From: Patescibacteria group bacterium
Lineage (GTDB): Bacteria; Patescibacteriota; Patescibacteriia; Patescibacteriales; JAQTRU01
DNA: 47,878 nt
Direction: 5' to 3'
NCBI GenBank assembly: GCA_028716725.1
Contig: JAQUPG010000012.1
Span: forward strand, 1-47,878
In this document: positions 6,371-14,773 of the stretch, piece after piece
Layout of the letters: each line of letters starts with the position of its first letter
Position numbering within the stretch: the stretch's first letter is position 1
Made by a program: the position numbers and the translations under genes
Notes under the pieces: model-generated
Told to the model about the DNA's origin: nothing
The model's input: the letters and a program-made list of their open reading frames with translations, nothing else
Databases searched by the model: none

Positions 6371-9300
6371 ATGCTTAATCAAAACAAGGAGGAATATAAG
6401 AAATTAATTCCTCTGCGGCGTTTAGCCAAAGAAGTTCCATATAAGGTTAATTACCTTTCTCTTTTAGTGCAGAGAGGAAGATTAAAGGCGGAAAAAATCG
6501 GCCGGAATTATTTTACGACGCGGGAATGGTTTAATGAGTATTTGGAAATGCATGCCCGGGATGAAAAAATAGAGAAACTGGAGGAAGGACGGGCAGAGCT
6601 GGTAGAGGTAGAGAAAGCGGGAGAACAAATCCCCCCTGCCCCCTGCCTACCGGACAGGCAGGCCTTTATCAAGGGGGAGGAAAAGAGGGGGCAAGAATTG
6701 GATTTGTCCGTTCTGGAAAAAACGGATAAGGAAAATGAAATTTTAAATAATTGGAGCGGGCGGGCGAACGAAGAAAAAGAGAAGATGATAAGCGAGATAA
6801 AGGACGCTTCTTCTTTAGCGGAAAAAAATTTGAAAACTTTTTTTGCTTCAGTAAATAATTTAGTTTCTAAATCTTGGCGAAAAAAATTGGCAGTCATTGG
6901 CTATGCCGGCTTAGTGGCTGCTTTTTGTTTTTCTATTTTAGCGCCAAACGCTTCCGCTTCTTTTGCCCAGATGCTTGATAAAACTTTAGCCGCTCCGGTT
7001 GGGGCGACGCAGGCAATGGTCAGGGCGGCCGGACAAGCCGTTAAAGAAACGAGTCGGATAATAGCTAAAAGCCCGGTTGGCCAGATTGCCCGCGGCCGCG
7101 TTGCCGGCACAAGCGAGAAGGCCGGTGAAAATTCGGTTGTTGATAAAGTTTTAGCTTTGGCTGATAAAACGGCGGAGAAGAGCGGCGAGGCCTGGGAAGC
7201 GGTTAAATCAGGTACGGCGGAAATTTTTTCCGATTTAGCCCAGGCGCAAAAAGATTTGTCAATAAAGCTGAATGACAAAGTGGCTCGTTTAACTATTGCC
7301 GGCGCCGGCCAGGTAAAGGGAGTTTCCGAAGCCGGGGGAATAAAATTGGCGCAATTAGCGGATAAGGTCGGCGAAACTAATCAGAATGTTCAGGATTATG
7401 CCCAGACAAGCAAATATAGTTTTTTAAAAGAGCTTTCCCGGTCAGCCAATGCTTTGTCTAATATTTATACTAAGGTTGTAGATTTTTTAACCCCCGATTC
7501 TTTAAAGAAAAGCTCAGAACCGGAGGAAAAAGTGGTGGAGACACCGGTTAAAGAAGAAAGCCCTTCGGTCCTTCAACAAGGCTCAGGTCAGGGAACCACT
7601 CAGACTTCTTCTCCCGCTTCTAAAGTTACTACCCCGGCCAAGAAGCCAACGACAGGCACAGCTCCTTCAACTTCAAGCACCCAGACCCCGGCGGCTTCTA
7701 CGGCTGCGGCTCCGGCCCAAATCATTGTCCAGCCGCAGGCGACGGTTTTATCATCTTCGGCCGGGGCAACCTCGGTCGGGGGGAGTTTATCAGTTCAGGG
7801 AGCTGCCACCTTTAATAATAATTTAACTGTCAAAGGCACAATTTACGGCGGGAGCCCGGTGAAAATCGCCGGCGGTCTTAACGTCAGCGGTCCGGTCGAA
7901 TTTTCCGACACGGTTTCTATAGCTTCCTCCTTAAGCGCCGGCAGCTTAAACGCTTCCAGCGGCTCAATCAGCGGCAATCTTGATGTTGGCAGCGGTATCA
8001 ATACTAATTTTTTAAATGTGGCCGGATCTTTATCCGCCAAGTATGCCTCAATTACTAATTTAAGCACGAGCGGTTTCCTTACCGGCAATGGCGTTTCCGC
8101 CGGAGAAGGCGGCTTATCCACTTCCGGCGGCTTAAATGTGTCAAAGAGTAAGTCAGGCGATATCGTTAGCGTTACTGACGGCTCAAATCAGGTTTTTGTC
8201 ATAGCGGACGGCGGTAATGTCGCTATTGGCACAAGCACTCCAAGGCATAAATTGGATATTGACGGTAATTTAGGCTTATCTGCCAGCGGATATATAAATT
8301 GGGGCATGACCGACGGTACGACTGGCTATGGCCTTCGGGACTTAAGCGGCACTTTGCAGTTTAAAAATTCAGGCGGAGCCTGGGCAGATATCCCGAGCGC
8401 AACCTGGTCTACTTCCGGCTCTGACGTTTATTATACAACCGGCAATGTCGGCATCGGCACTTCCACGCCTTATTCTAAACTTTCGGTTTGGGGCGCGGGA
8501 GCAGGAACCAACCGCCTTTTTGAGCTCACCAATTCCGCTTCTACAACTTTAGCCAGTTTTCTTGAAGATGGCACTGGATATTTCCTTGGTAACATCGGTA
8601 TTGGATCAACTTCGCCAGCTGCACCGTTAACGGTTAACACATCATTTAATGACGATTATTGGGGTGTTGGAACTTTTGTCAATTCATATGCGGGCGCAGT
8701 AGATACTCTTGGAGTGTATGGAGAAGCGACTCCTGCGGATAATTATGGCTATGGCGGATATTTTGTGGGCGGATATATCGGCGCCGCGGGAGAAGTTACA
8801 GGATCCGGGTCTAATAATTATTATGGCCTTTTTGGAGACGCTATAGGATCCGGAGATGGAAATTATGTGGGCGTTTACGGAGGCGCTACCAATACAAATA
8901 CAGGAAGCAACGTTGGCGGTTATTTTGAAGCCAGTGATGGCGCTGAAAACGCCGGGGTCGCTGCCTATGTTCTTGCCGGGGATAACAATTATTCCCTATA
9001 CGCCTATGGCGGCGCTAAAAGTTATTTTGAAGGAAACGTCGGCATCGGCACAACCACTCCTTACTCCAAGCTTTCTGTTTGGGGAGACGGAACTAATCCG
9101 ATTTTTGAGGCCGTAGATAATGCTTCCTCTACGAAAATGATAATTTTAAATAACGGATATGTGGGGATTGGGACGGCAGTTCCGGCTTCATTATTAGACG
9201 TAAATTCTAAATTTAACATATTAAGCACCGGCAACGTTGGTATTGGCACGACTTCGCCAATGTCTAAACTCTCGGTTACTTCTAATTCCGGGTCGCAATT

Positions 9301-11332
9301 AACTTTGGCTTATGACGAAACTAATTACGCTAATTTTACGGTAGGAAGTGACAGCAGTTTAACGATTGCTCCGGCTAATAATGCGACGACAACAATTGGC
9401 GTCGGGGACGAAGCTTTGCGGGTTGATTCTTCGGGAAATATTGGCATGGGCACAACCACGCCTAAATCAAAGTTATCGGTTTTAGGCGGAGTTGATATTA
9501 ATAGAGGCGTTGTGGTAGCGGTCGGCAGTATTGATATTAGCGGTTCTTATAAAACTAACGGCGCTGATTACGCCGAATATTATTATACTATAAATACGGA
9601 TTTAGAGCCGGGCGAAGCGGTTTGCGTTGACGTAGAAAGGGAAAATGCGGTCAGAAGATGTGAGCGGGCCGCGGACGATAATTTAATGGGCATAGTTTCT
9701 ACCAAGCCGGCGATTGTCGGTAATGGCGGACCGGGCGAAAATGGGATAGAGAAAAGTTTAAATAACCATTACGCGATTATCGGCATGCTTGGGCAGGTTC
9801 CGGCCCGCATTACTGCCGCGAACGGCGAAATCCGCCCGGGCGATTCCTTAACTTCAGCTTCCCGGCCCGGTTACCTTATGCGCGCTTCCGCCGGAGATTC
9901 CACGGTGGGTGTAGCCTTAGAGGGGCTGGCGGGTGATGAAGAATCTATAAATACCGGAGTGGTTAACGTTTTAATTTCCCGCCGGAACAAGAGCTTGACG
10001 GTTGAAGAAGTGGAAGAAAAAGTAACGGAAAGGATTGCTAATATGGAGATAGAGGATGAAGTAAATATTTTAATTGCTAACGCGATTGATAATTTAAACT
10101 TAAATGATGAAATTACCGAAGTGGTTGACCCGAAGATGCTCCTTTTGGAAACAAAATTAACGGTTAAAAGCGATGACCTGAATTCCCGAATTGTTAAAGT
10201 GGAAGAGGATATAAAAACCGTGGCCGAGTCTTTAACCAGCCTAAGGTCGGACATGACGGGCCTGAACGAGATGATTAGCTCTGCCCGGGCTGACATTAAA
10301 TCCCTGCAGGACGATATTTTTCTTTCCGATTCAGCCTCGCCTTTATCCGGCAGTTTAGTGGTTGATGAAAACGGAAATATTAAACTGGGTTCAACAAATC
10401 CCCCCAACCCCCTTTATCAAGGGGGAGAACCGGTGGTAGAAATTGTTACGGCTCCCAATACTAATCAGACCGCTTTTGTGATTAATCAAGTTGGTTCGGG
10501 CGATATCGCTTCCTTCCGCGTTAATGACGTGAGCATTTTAAATATCGGCAATAATGGTAAGGTTTCCATTGTTGGCACTTTAGCCGTGGACGGCAGGATT
10601 ATGGCCTGCTCCGGTTCGTCCTGCGGTATTGCTTTAGAAGCGGCCGTTGACGAAACCGCCGGTGATATTGGGGTAGAAGGAAAAGTCGTGGCGGGCGCGT
10701 TTGAGGGCTATTGCGAAGACGGGTTTGTCTGGGTGCCGGGCAGCGCTAAGTATGGCACTTTGCCCGGATTCTGCGTAGCCCAAGAAAAAGCGCGCAATGA
10801 TCTGGATGAAATTATTACTGATGTTTCCCAGGGCGAAGCGCAATTGGCTTGCCAGGGCTTAGGAGATGGCTACCACCTGATTTCAGAAAATGAATGGTTG
10901 ACTATGACCGAGAATATTATAAAGGTGGGAGCTAATGATACGGACGAGGTTCTTTCGGGCCTGCAGCTGGCAACCGGCCGGGGAGAAGGCGCCAGCAGTA
11001 CGGTCTATACTTTGGCGAACGGCAATATAGTTTATGAATTGGCCGGGGAAACAGGGGAATGGACAAATGAAACTATAACCGGAAAAGGCTGTCCGGAATT
11101 GGCTGGCGACGGCTGGCAGGAATATTATAATGTTTTGGATTATAAGGGATTGGCGATTGCCCCGCCTTATTATTTAAGCAATAGTGATAATAATATCGGC
11201 AGAATTAAAGTTGGCTCGAGCGATGAAACTTTGCGCGGTTTTGTCCGCGGTGAAGGAGGAGTTTATAGCTTAGACTTGTCTAAGGCGCCAACCGTGGCTG
11301 ATGAGACGATCGGTTTCAGATGCGCGCGGTAA
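6371..11332 (+). CDS. Giant surface protein: N-terminal HTH, membrane anchor, tail-fibre-like repeats, lectin-like C-terminus
   Basis: 1653 residues. Residues 13-58 resemble an excisionase/MerR-type helix-turn-helix (LAKEVPYKVNYLSLLVQRGR, then KIGRNYFTTREW). A single membrane segment lies at about 172-194. The exported part has a Ser/Thr/Pro/Ala-rich linker (about 375-455) and then at least seven VGIGT-type motifs (about 614, 690, 740, 889, 929, 954, 1022), as in phage tail-fibre necks. A DYAEYY-started domain (about 1065-1200) resembles the self-cleaving tail-spike chaperone family, a coiled coil spans about 1209-1317, and a terminal domain ends GFRCAR like FGE-sulfatase/C-type-lectin folds. 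Two G+C palindromes interrupt the gene. Probably an adhesin; the HTH role is unknown. Confidence 0.8.
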   Translation: MLNQNKEEYKKLIPLRRLAKEVPYKVNYLSLLVQRGRLKAEKIGRNYFTTREWFNEYLEMHARDEKIEKLEEGRAELVEVEKAGEQIPPAPCLPDRQAFIKGEEKRGQELDLSVLEKTDKENEILNNWSGRANEEKEKMISEIKDASSLAEKNLKTFFASVNNLVSKSWRKKLAVIGYAGLVAAFCFSILAPNASASFAQMLDKTLAAPVGATQAMVRAAGQAVKETSRIIAKSPVGQIARGRVAGTSEKAGENSVVDKVLALADKTAEKSGEAWEAVKSGTAEIFSDLAQAQKDLSIKLNDKVARLTIAGAGQVKGVSEAGGIKLAQLADKVGETNQNVQDYAQTSKYSFLKELSRSANALSNIYTKVVDFLTPDSLKKSSEPEEKVVETPVKEESPSVLQQGSGQGTTQTSSPASKVTTPAKKPTTGTAPSTSSTQTPAASTAAAPAQIIVQPQATVLSSSAGATSVGGSLSVQGAATFNNNLTVKGTIYGGSPVKIAGGLNVSGPVEFSDTVSIASSLSAGSLNASSGSISGNLDVGSGINTNFLNVAGSLSAKYASITNLSTSGFLTGNGVSAGEGGLSTSGGLNVSKSKSGDIVSVTDGSNQVFVIADGGNVAIGTSTPRHKLDIDGNLGLSASGYINWGMTDGTTGYGLRDLSGTLQFKNSGGAWADIPSATWSTSGSDVYYTTGNVGIGTSTPYSKLSVWGAGAGTNRLFELTNSASTTLASFLEDGTGYFLGNIGIGSTSPAAPLTVNTSFNDDYWGVGTFVNSYAGAVDTLGVYGEATPADNYGYGGYFVGGYIGAAGEVTGSGSNNYYGLFGDAIGSGDGNYVGVYGGATNTNTGSNVGGYFEASDGAENAGVAAYVLAGDNNYSLYAYGGAKSYFEGNVGIGTTTPYSKLSVWGDGTNPIFEAVDNASSTKMIILNNGYVGIGTAVPASLLDVNSKFNILSTGNVGIGTTSPMSKLSVTSNSGSQLTLAYDETNYANFTVGSDSSLTIAPANNATTTIGVGDEALRVDSSGNIGMGTTTPKSKLSVLGGVDINRGVVVAVGSIDISGSYKTNGADYAEYYYTINTDLEPGEAVCVDVERENAVRRCERAADDNLMGIVSTKPAIVGNGGPGENGIEKSLNNHYAIIGMLGQVPARITAANGEIRPGDSLTSASRPGYLMRASAGDSTVGVALEGLAGDEESINTGVVNVLISRRNKSLTVEEVEEKVTERIANMEIEDEVNILIANAIDNLNLNDEITEVVDPKMLLLETKLTVKSDDLNSRIVKVEEDIKTVAESLTSLRSDMTGLNEMISSARADIKSLQDDIFLSDSASPLSGSLVVDENGNIKLGSTNPPNPLYQGGEPVVEIVTAPNTNQTAFVINQVGSGDIASFRVNDVSILNIGNNGKVSIVGTLAVDGRIMACSGSSCGIALEAAVDETAGDIGVEGKVVAGAFEGYCEDGFVWVPGSAKYGTLPGFCVAQEKARNDLDEIITDVSQGEAQLACQGLGDGYHLISENEWLTMTENIIKVGANDTDEVLSGLQLATGRGEGASSTVYTLANGNIVYELAGETGEWTNETITGKGCPELAGDGWQEYYNVLDYKGLAIAPPYYLSNSDNNIGRIKVGSSDETLRGFVRGEGGVYSLDLSKAPTVADETIGFRCAR

Positions 11333-11335
11333 ATG

Positions 11336-11520
11336 TTGCCCTCCTTGTAAAGGAGGGGCAGGGGAGGTTAAAATTCCCGAAACTTAACCCCCTTAATCCC
11401 CCTTTCGAAGGGGGGGCAAATTAGAAAATACAAATATTTGTAAATAACCAATAATCAGGCCAAATAACCAATAATTGGACTTTAATAATCAAACAAGATG
11501 ATTATTGGTTGTAAACTTAA
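11336..11520. repeat. Cluster of palindromes after the adhesin gene
   Basis: GCCCTCCTT/AAAGGAGGG hairpin (about 11338-11359), then CCCCCTTTCGAAGGGGG (about 11399-11415), then an A+T-rich pair AACCAATAATCA / TGATTATTGGTT (about 11446-11513). The G+C part may stop transcription on either strand although no T-run follows. Confidence 0.6.
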
Positions 11521-11574
11521 GGCGGAGATTGGTTGTTTTTTTTGGGAACACTTAATTTAATTTTTGTGAAAGTT

Positions 11575-12543
11575 ATGGCTGATATTTTAGGAAAAATAAA
11601 GAAGAAAGGGAAGCTCTTTTTTAAAAAGGTAAAAAAAACAGGGAAAAAGCTAAAAAAAAGAGCGAAAAAATTGTCCCGCAAACAAATTATATTTATTGTA
11701 TTCCTTCTTTTCTTTTTGCTGGCGGCCGGAGACTGGCTTACTAAAGGCGGAGCGGATATTTTTAAAAGCATAAAATTTACCAGGAGCGATAAATTTACCA
11801 GCCGGACTTTTACGATCCATAAGGACCAGAAAGCTTTAGAGCCGGCCAGTTTAGAGGAATTAATTCTGGGTCCGCTCCTGAAGGAAGGGGAAAGGCAGGC
11901 AACGATTGGAGAGAGATTGGGAGTAAGGGGCAAAAGCCATTCGGTTTCCCCGGAAGACGATTTGCAAGCGGTTATAAACGAGTCTGAAGATTATGACGTA
12001 ATCTATTTAAGCAGGGGCACTTATTCGGTCAATTTATTTATCAATAAAAAATTAAGGATAATCGGGCAGGGCGAAGGGACAATTTTAAAGGCGGCTAATG
12101 AAAAAAACGCGGTTATAAAGGTAAGGAATGCCGGGCTGGGGCTGGAGGATATGGTTTTGGCCGATTCTTACGCCGGGGTTGATGCCGGCAGCGCCGAAGT
12201 TTTTGTTAGTAATTCTAGATTTAGAAATATTTCCGCGACCGCTATGTATGTTAAAGACAGCCAGCTGGAATTTAAAAATAATGTCATTGACAGTTGCGGC
12301 GAGGCCATAAAAGCCCTGCGCTCTTCCGGCTCAATAAGGAATTCAGTTATAATTTCTAGCGCTAAATCCGGAATAAGGCTTATAAAAAGCAACCTTATTA
12401 TTGAATATAATAAAATCACCGACAACCAAAGCTATGGAGTTTATGTTGATGAAGATTCGGAGGCCCAAATCCGGTATAATTACATAAAGGATAACGAAGG
12501 GTATAATGTAAGGATCCAGAAGACGAGAGACATATATAAGTAA
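11575..12543 (+). CDS. Membrane-anchored right-handed beta-helix protein
   Basis: 322 residues from ATG 11575; the frame also opens at a TTG at 11533, but that would add a hydrophobic leader before the Lys-rich stretch. The N-terminus is very basic (KKKGKLFFKKVKKTGKKLKK), followed by one membrane segment (IIFIVFLLFFLLAAG). The exported part has repeated coils typical of NosD/pectate-lyase-like parallel beta-helices: DDLQAVINESEDYDVIYLSRG, AMYVKDSQLEFKNNVI, GIRLIKSNLIIEYNKITDN, GVYVDEDSEAQIRYNYIKDN (each read as one coil). No catalytic residues can be assigned. It may bind or modify surface glycans. A repeat-derived insert (LLKEGERQATIGERLGVRG) separates anchor and helix. Confidence 0.7.
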   Translation: MADILGKIKKKGKLFFKKVKKTGKKLKKRAKKLSRKQIIFIVFLLFFLLAAGDWLTKGGADIFKSIKFTRSDKFTSRTFTIHKDQKALEPASLEELILGPLLKEGERQATIGERLGVRGKSHSVSPEDDLQAVINESEDYDVIYLSRGTYSVNLFINKKLRIIGQGEGTILKAANEKNAVIKVRNAGLGLEDMVLADSYAGVDAGSAEVFVSNSRFRNISATAMYVKDSQLEFKNNVIDSCGEAIKALRSSGSIRNSVIISSAKSGIRLIKSNLIIEYNKITDNQSYGVYVDEDSEAQIRYNYIKDNEGYNVRIQKTRDIYK

Positions 12544-12585
12544 AAACTTAAAGCTAAAATGTAAAAGCAAAAAATTGAAGTTTCT

Positions 12586-13431
12586 ATGCTCGAAAGATTT
12601 AGGGAAAATTTAATAAAATATATCATACTGGTTTTGGTTGTTACCTTATCTACAAGCCGGCCGGTTTGGGCTGCGCCGGGCAACTCTTCCGATTATTCCT
12701 GGGGGGAGAAGTTCGGCTATATCCAATGGGCGGACGGCGCTAATTTTGAGGGCGCTTTAGTGGCTGATGATGGCATCACCGGCTATCTCTGGAGCGAAAA
12801 AACCGGTTATATTAGTTTAAGCTGCTCTAATACTTCTTCCTGCGTTACGATTGATTACGGAGTTTCCAATGACGGGGACGGGAATTTAACCGGCTATGCC
12901 TGGAGTGAGAAATTGGGCTGGATTAGTTTTGACGACTCAAGCGTTAATAATTATTATCAAGTAACGATTGATATGGACGGTAATTTTTCCGGCTATGCCT
13001 GGAGCGAAAAGGCCGGTTATATTGACATGGACGATGCGGGCGATTTATACAAAGTAACAACCACCTGGCTGCCGGTTTCCGAGCCGACAGTAATAACCGG
13101 CGGTTTTACCGTTACGGCAACTACTTCAATCACAGCCATTATTGGCATACCTGATACCGGTGGCATTAATCCGACCGTCAGAGGGTTTAAATACGGCCTG
13201 ACAGAGGCTGATACCTGGGACGTTCATGAAACCGGCGATTTTTCCACCGGCACTACGACTTTGGAAATTACGGGACTGACCAAAGGAACGGTTTATTACG
13301 TCCGGGCTTATGCCACCAATACCGAGGGCACGGGCTACGGCGCTTATATCCCGATTAACACTACAATAGAATCTTCGCCGGTCTTAATGAAAGAACAGAT
13401 AATTCTTAAAGAGCAGGTGATATTAAAATAA
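12586..13431 (+). CDS. Secreted protein with GYAWSEK repeats and a fibronectin-III-like domain
   Basis: 281 residues. Signal peptide: hydrophobic YIILVLVVTLSTSRPVWA with likely cleavage after VWA. The mature part starts with at least four copies of a strand motif, (Y/G)YxWSEKxGYI or GYAWSEKLGWISF, spaced about 35-40 residues apart, resembling a small beta-propeller or beta-solenoid. A C-terminal FN3-like domain follows (VRGFKYGLTEADTW, VYYVRAYATNTEG). No enzyme motif is seen. Found beside other surface proteins, so a cell-wall or extracellular role is likely. Function is not known. Confidence 0.65.
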   Translation: MLERFRENLIKYIILVLVVTLSTSRPVWAAPGNSSDYSWGEKFGYIQWADGANFEGALVADDGITGYLWSEKTGYISLSCSNTSSCVTIDYGVSNDGDGNLTGYAWSEKLGWISFDDSSVNNYYQVTIDMDGNFSGYAWSEKAGYIDMDDAGDLYKVTTTWLPVSEPTVITGGFTVTATTSITAIIGIPDTGGINPTVRGFKYGLTEADTWDVHETGDFSTGTTTLEITGLTKGTVYYVRAYATNTEGTGYGAYIPINTTIESSPVLMKEQIILKEQVILK

Positions 13432-13473
13432 GTTATTGCCGAGCCTTGTAAAAAATAAAATGCGTTTTTTATC

Positions 13474-13510
13474 CTGCCCCGCCTGATTTTTATAAATTAC
13501 GACGGGGCAG
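13474..13510. repeat. Inverted repeat between secreted genes
   Basis: CTGCCCCG (13474-13481) pairs with CGGGGCAG (13503-13510), with a 21-nt loop and no T-run after it. The spacer is otherwise featureless. Confidence 0.55.
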
Positions 13511-13532
13511 AGTTATAAAAGGGAAAATTTTA

Positions 13533-13823
13533 ATGGAAAAAAAAGTTTTAGAAAATAAACTAAAATATCAAGCCAAACAGATTGGTTGGCGGATTCTAAC
13601 CGCGATTATCCTGACTTTAACCGCGGTGATTACGGTTTATGTTTATGCCGCTTTTGTTGAGCCTTCGGCCGGGCCGAGTTTTTCTGACCAGGATTTTACC
13701 CAGAATATTTTAGGCGCTAATAATGCGGATAATGATTTTGATTCTTCGGCGGTAACGGTTAATAATGACGGCAGCGTTATTGAAAGGCTGGAGTACATTG
13801 TTGATTATTTGGACAGCCGTTAA
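13533..13823 (+). CDS. Small membrane-anchored protein, paralogue of the gene at 19307
   Basis: 96 residues: short basic N-terminus, one membrane segment (ILTAIILTLTAVITVYVYAAF), then a conserved exported stretch FVEPSAGPSFSDQDFTQNIL and NNADNDFDSS, and a short end. The first 75 residues match those of the 367-residue protein at 19307 almost throughout, and the nucleotide sequence is similar too. It looks like an anchor module without its passenger domain. It could be an intact small partner or the remnant of a longer gene. No known family recognised. Confidence 0.6.
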   Translation: MEKKVLENKLKYQAKQIGWRILTAIILTLTAVITVYVYAAFVEPSAGPSFSDQDFTQNILGANNADNDFDSSAVTVNNDGSVIERLEYIVDYLDSR

Positions 13824-13871
13824 TAAAGCTAAAAGCGAAAATTAAAAATTCGAAATTAAATTCTATTGTTT

Positions 13872-14546
13872 ATGTTTTTGACTGTTCTTATGCCAGCATT
13901 GGATGAGGAGAAATCAATCGGCCAGACAATAAAAAATATCCCTTTAGATAAATTAAGAGAGACGGGCTGCGATATAGAAATTTTAATTGTAGACGGTGGG
14001 AGTACGGATAAAACCGCGGAAATTGCCAAAAATTTGGGGGCAAAAGTGATCCAGTCAGAAAAAGGTTATGGCCGGCAATACCAGTTGGGTTTTAGAGAGG
14101 CCAGGGGAGATATTATTGTTACCGCGGATTCTGATAATAGCTATCCCATGGAAGAAATTCCTAGATTAGTAAAAATTTTAGAAAGCCAAAATTTAGATTT
14201 TATCTCTACTAACCGTTTTGCTAAATTAGATAAGGGCTCAATGCGCCCCTTAAATTATTTAGGAAATATAGTTTTAACTTTTTTTACGGATTTTTTGTTT
14301 GGCTTGAATTTAAAAGATTCGCAGAGCGGAATGTGGGTTTTTAGAAAAAGTATTTTAGATAAGATTAATTTAACCAGCAACGGCATGCCTTTAAGCCAGG
14401 AGATAAAAATTGAAGCGTTTAAAAAACTGCGGGCGCGGGAAGTGGATTCAAGCTATAAAAAGAGAGTGGGAGAAGTAAAATTAAGGATGTTTAAGGACGG
14501 ATGGGAAAATTTAAAGCATCTGTTTAGAAAGAGGATCAGGAGTTGA
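13872..14546 (+). CDS. Family 2 glycosyltransferase
   Basis: 224 residues from ATG 13872 (a TTG two codons earlier is less likely). It has a GT-A fold: VLMPALDEEKSI, ILIVDGGSTDKTAE with D41-D46, and the metal-binding DSD at residues 86-88 (TADSDNSYPMEE). It resembles dolichyl/polyprenyl-phosphate sugar synthases, which load sugars onto a lipid carrier at the membrane; a SQSGMWVFRKSIL motif fits that group. No membrane tail is present. It likely feeds the membrane glycosyltransferase at 16281. The gene ends in TGA, which supports the standard code. Confidence 0.88.
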   Translation: MFLTVLMPALDEEKSIGQTIKNIPLDKLRETGCDIEILIVDGGSTDKTAEIAKNLGAKVIQSEKGYGRQYQLGFREARGDIIVTADSDNSYPMEEIPRLVKILESQNLDFISTNRFAKLDKGSMRPLNYLGNIVLTFFTDFLFGLNLKDSQSGMWVFRKSILDKINLTSNGMPLSQEIKIEAFKKLRAREVDSSYKKRVGEVKLRMFKDGWENLKHLFRKRIRS

Positions 14547-14614
14547 GGCCGATAGAAAATAAAATTAAATATTTTGTAAAGATATTATTTTTATAGATTT
14601 TATAAATTTTCAGG

Positions 14615-14651
14615 GAGTTTGACCTTATTTTTAGAGGTTGAACTCTTTTTT
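14615..14651 (+). terminator. Intrinsic terminator after the GT2 gene
   Basis: GAGTTTGACCT pairs with AGGTTGAACTC (11 pairs, two of them G-U) and is followed by six T. Confidence 0.85.
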
Positions 14652-14667
14652 CGTTTTATGTTATAAT
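14638..14667 (+). promoter_or_regulatory. Promoter of the radical SAM gene
   Basis: TTGAAC (14638-14643), an 18-nt spacer and TATAAT (14662-14667). The -35 overlaps the preceding terminator stem. The leader of about 100 nt holds an 11-codon ORF (14681-14716) and a weak hairpin CTTCCCT/AGGGAAAG followed by six T. Confidence 0.6.
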
Positions 14668-14773
14668 ATGAGCATAATTAATGAAGGCAAACCGATGTCT
14701 TCCCTTCTTTTGTTAGGGAAAGGATTTTTTGCGGTTTCCCAAATTTTTTAGCCAATTCGCCCATGAATAATTT

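Noticed and set aside
10634-10843. Minus-strand ORFs over the adhesin and other genes
   Set aside because: They show no family features, and their frames mirror the codon pattern of the plus-strand genes.
14544-14546. UGA-to-Gly code (SR1/Gracilibacteria type)
   Set aside because: RF2 is present with its SPF and GGQ motifs, and the GT2 gene ends at TGA without sensible coding after it.
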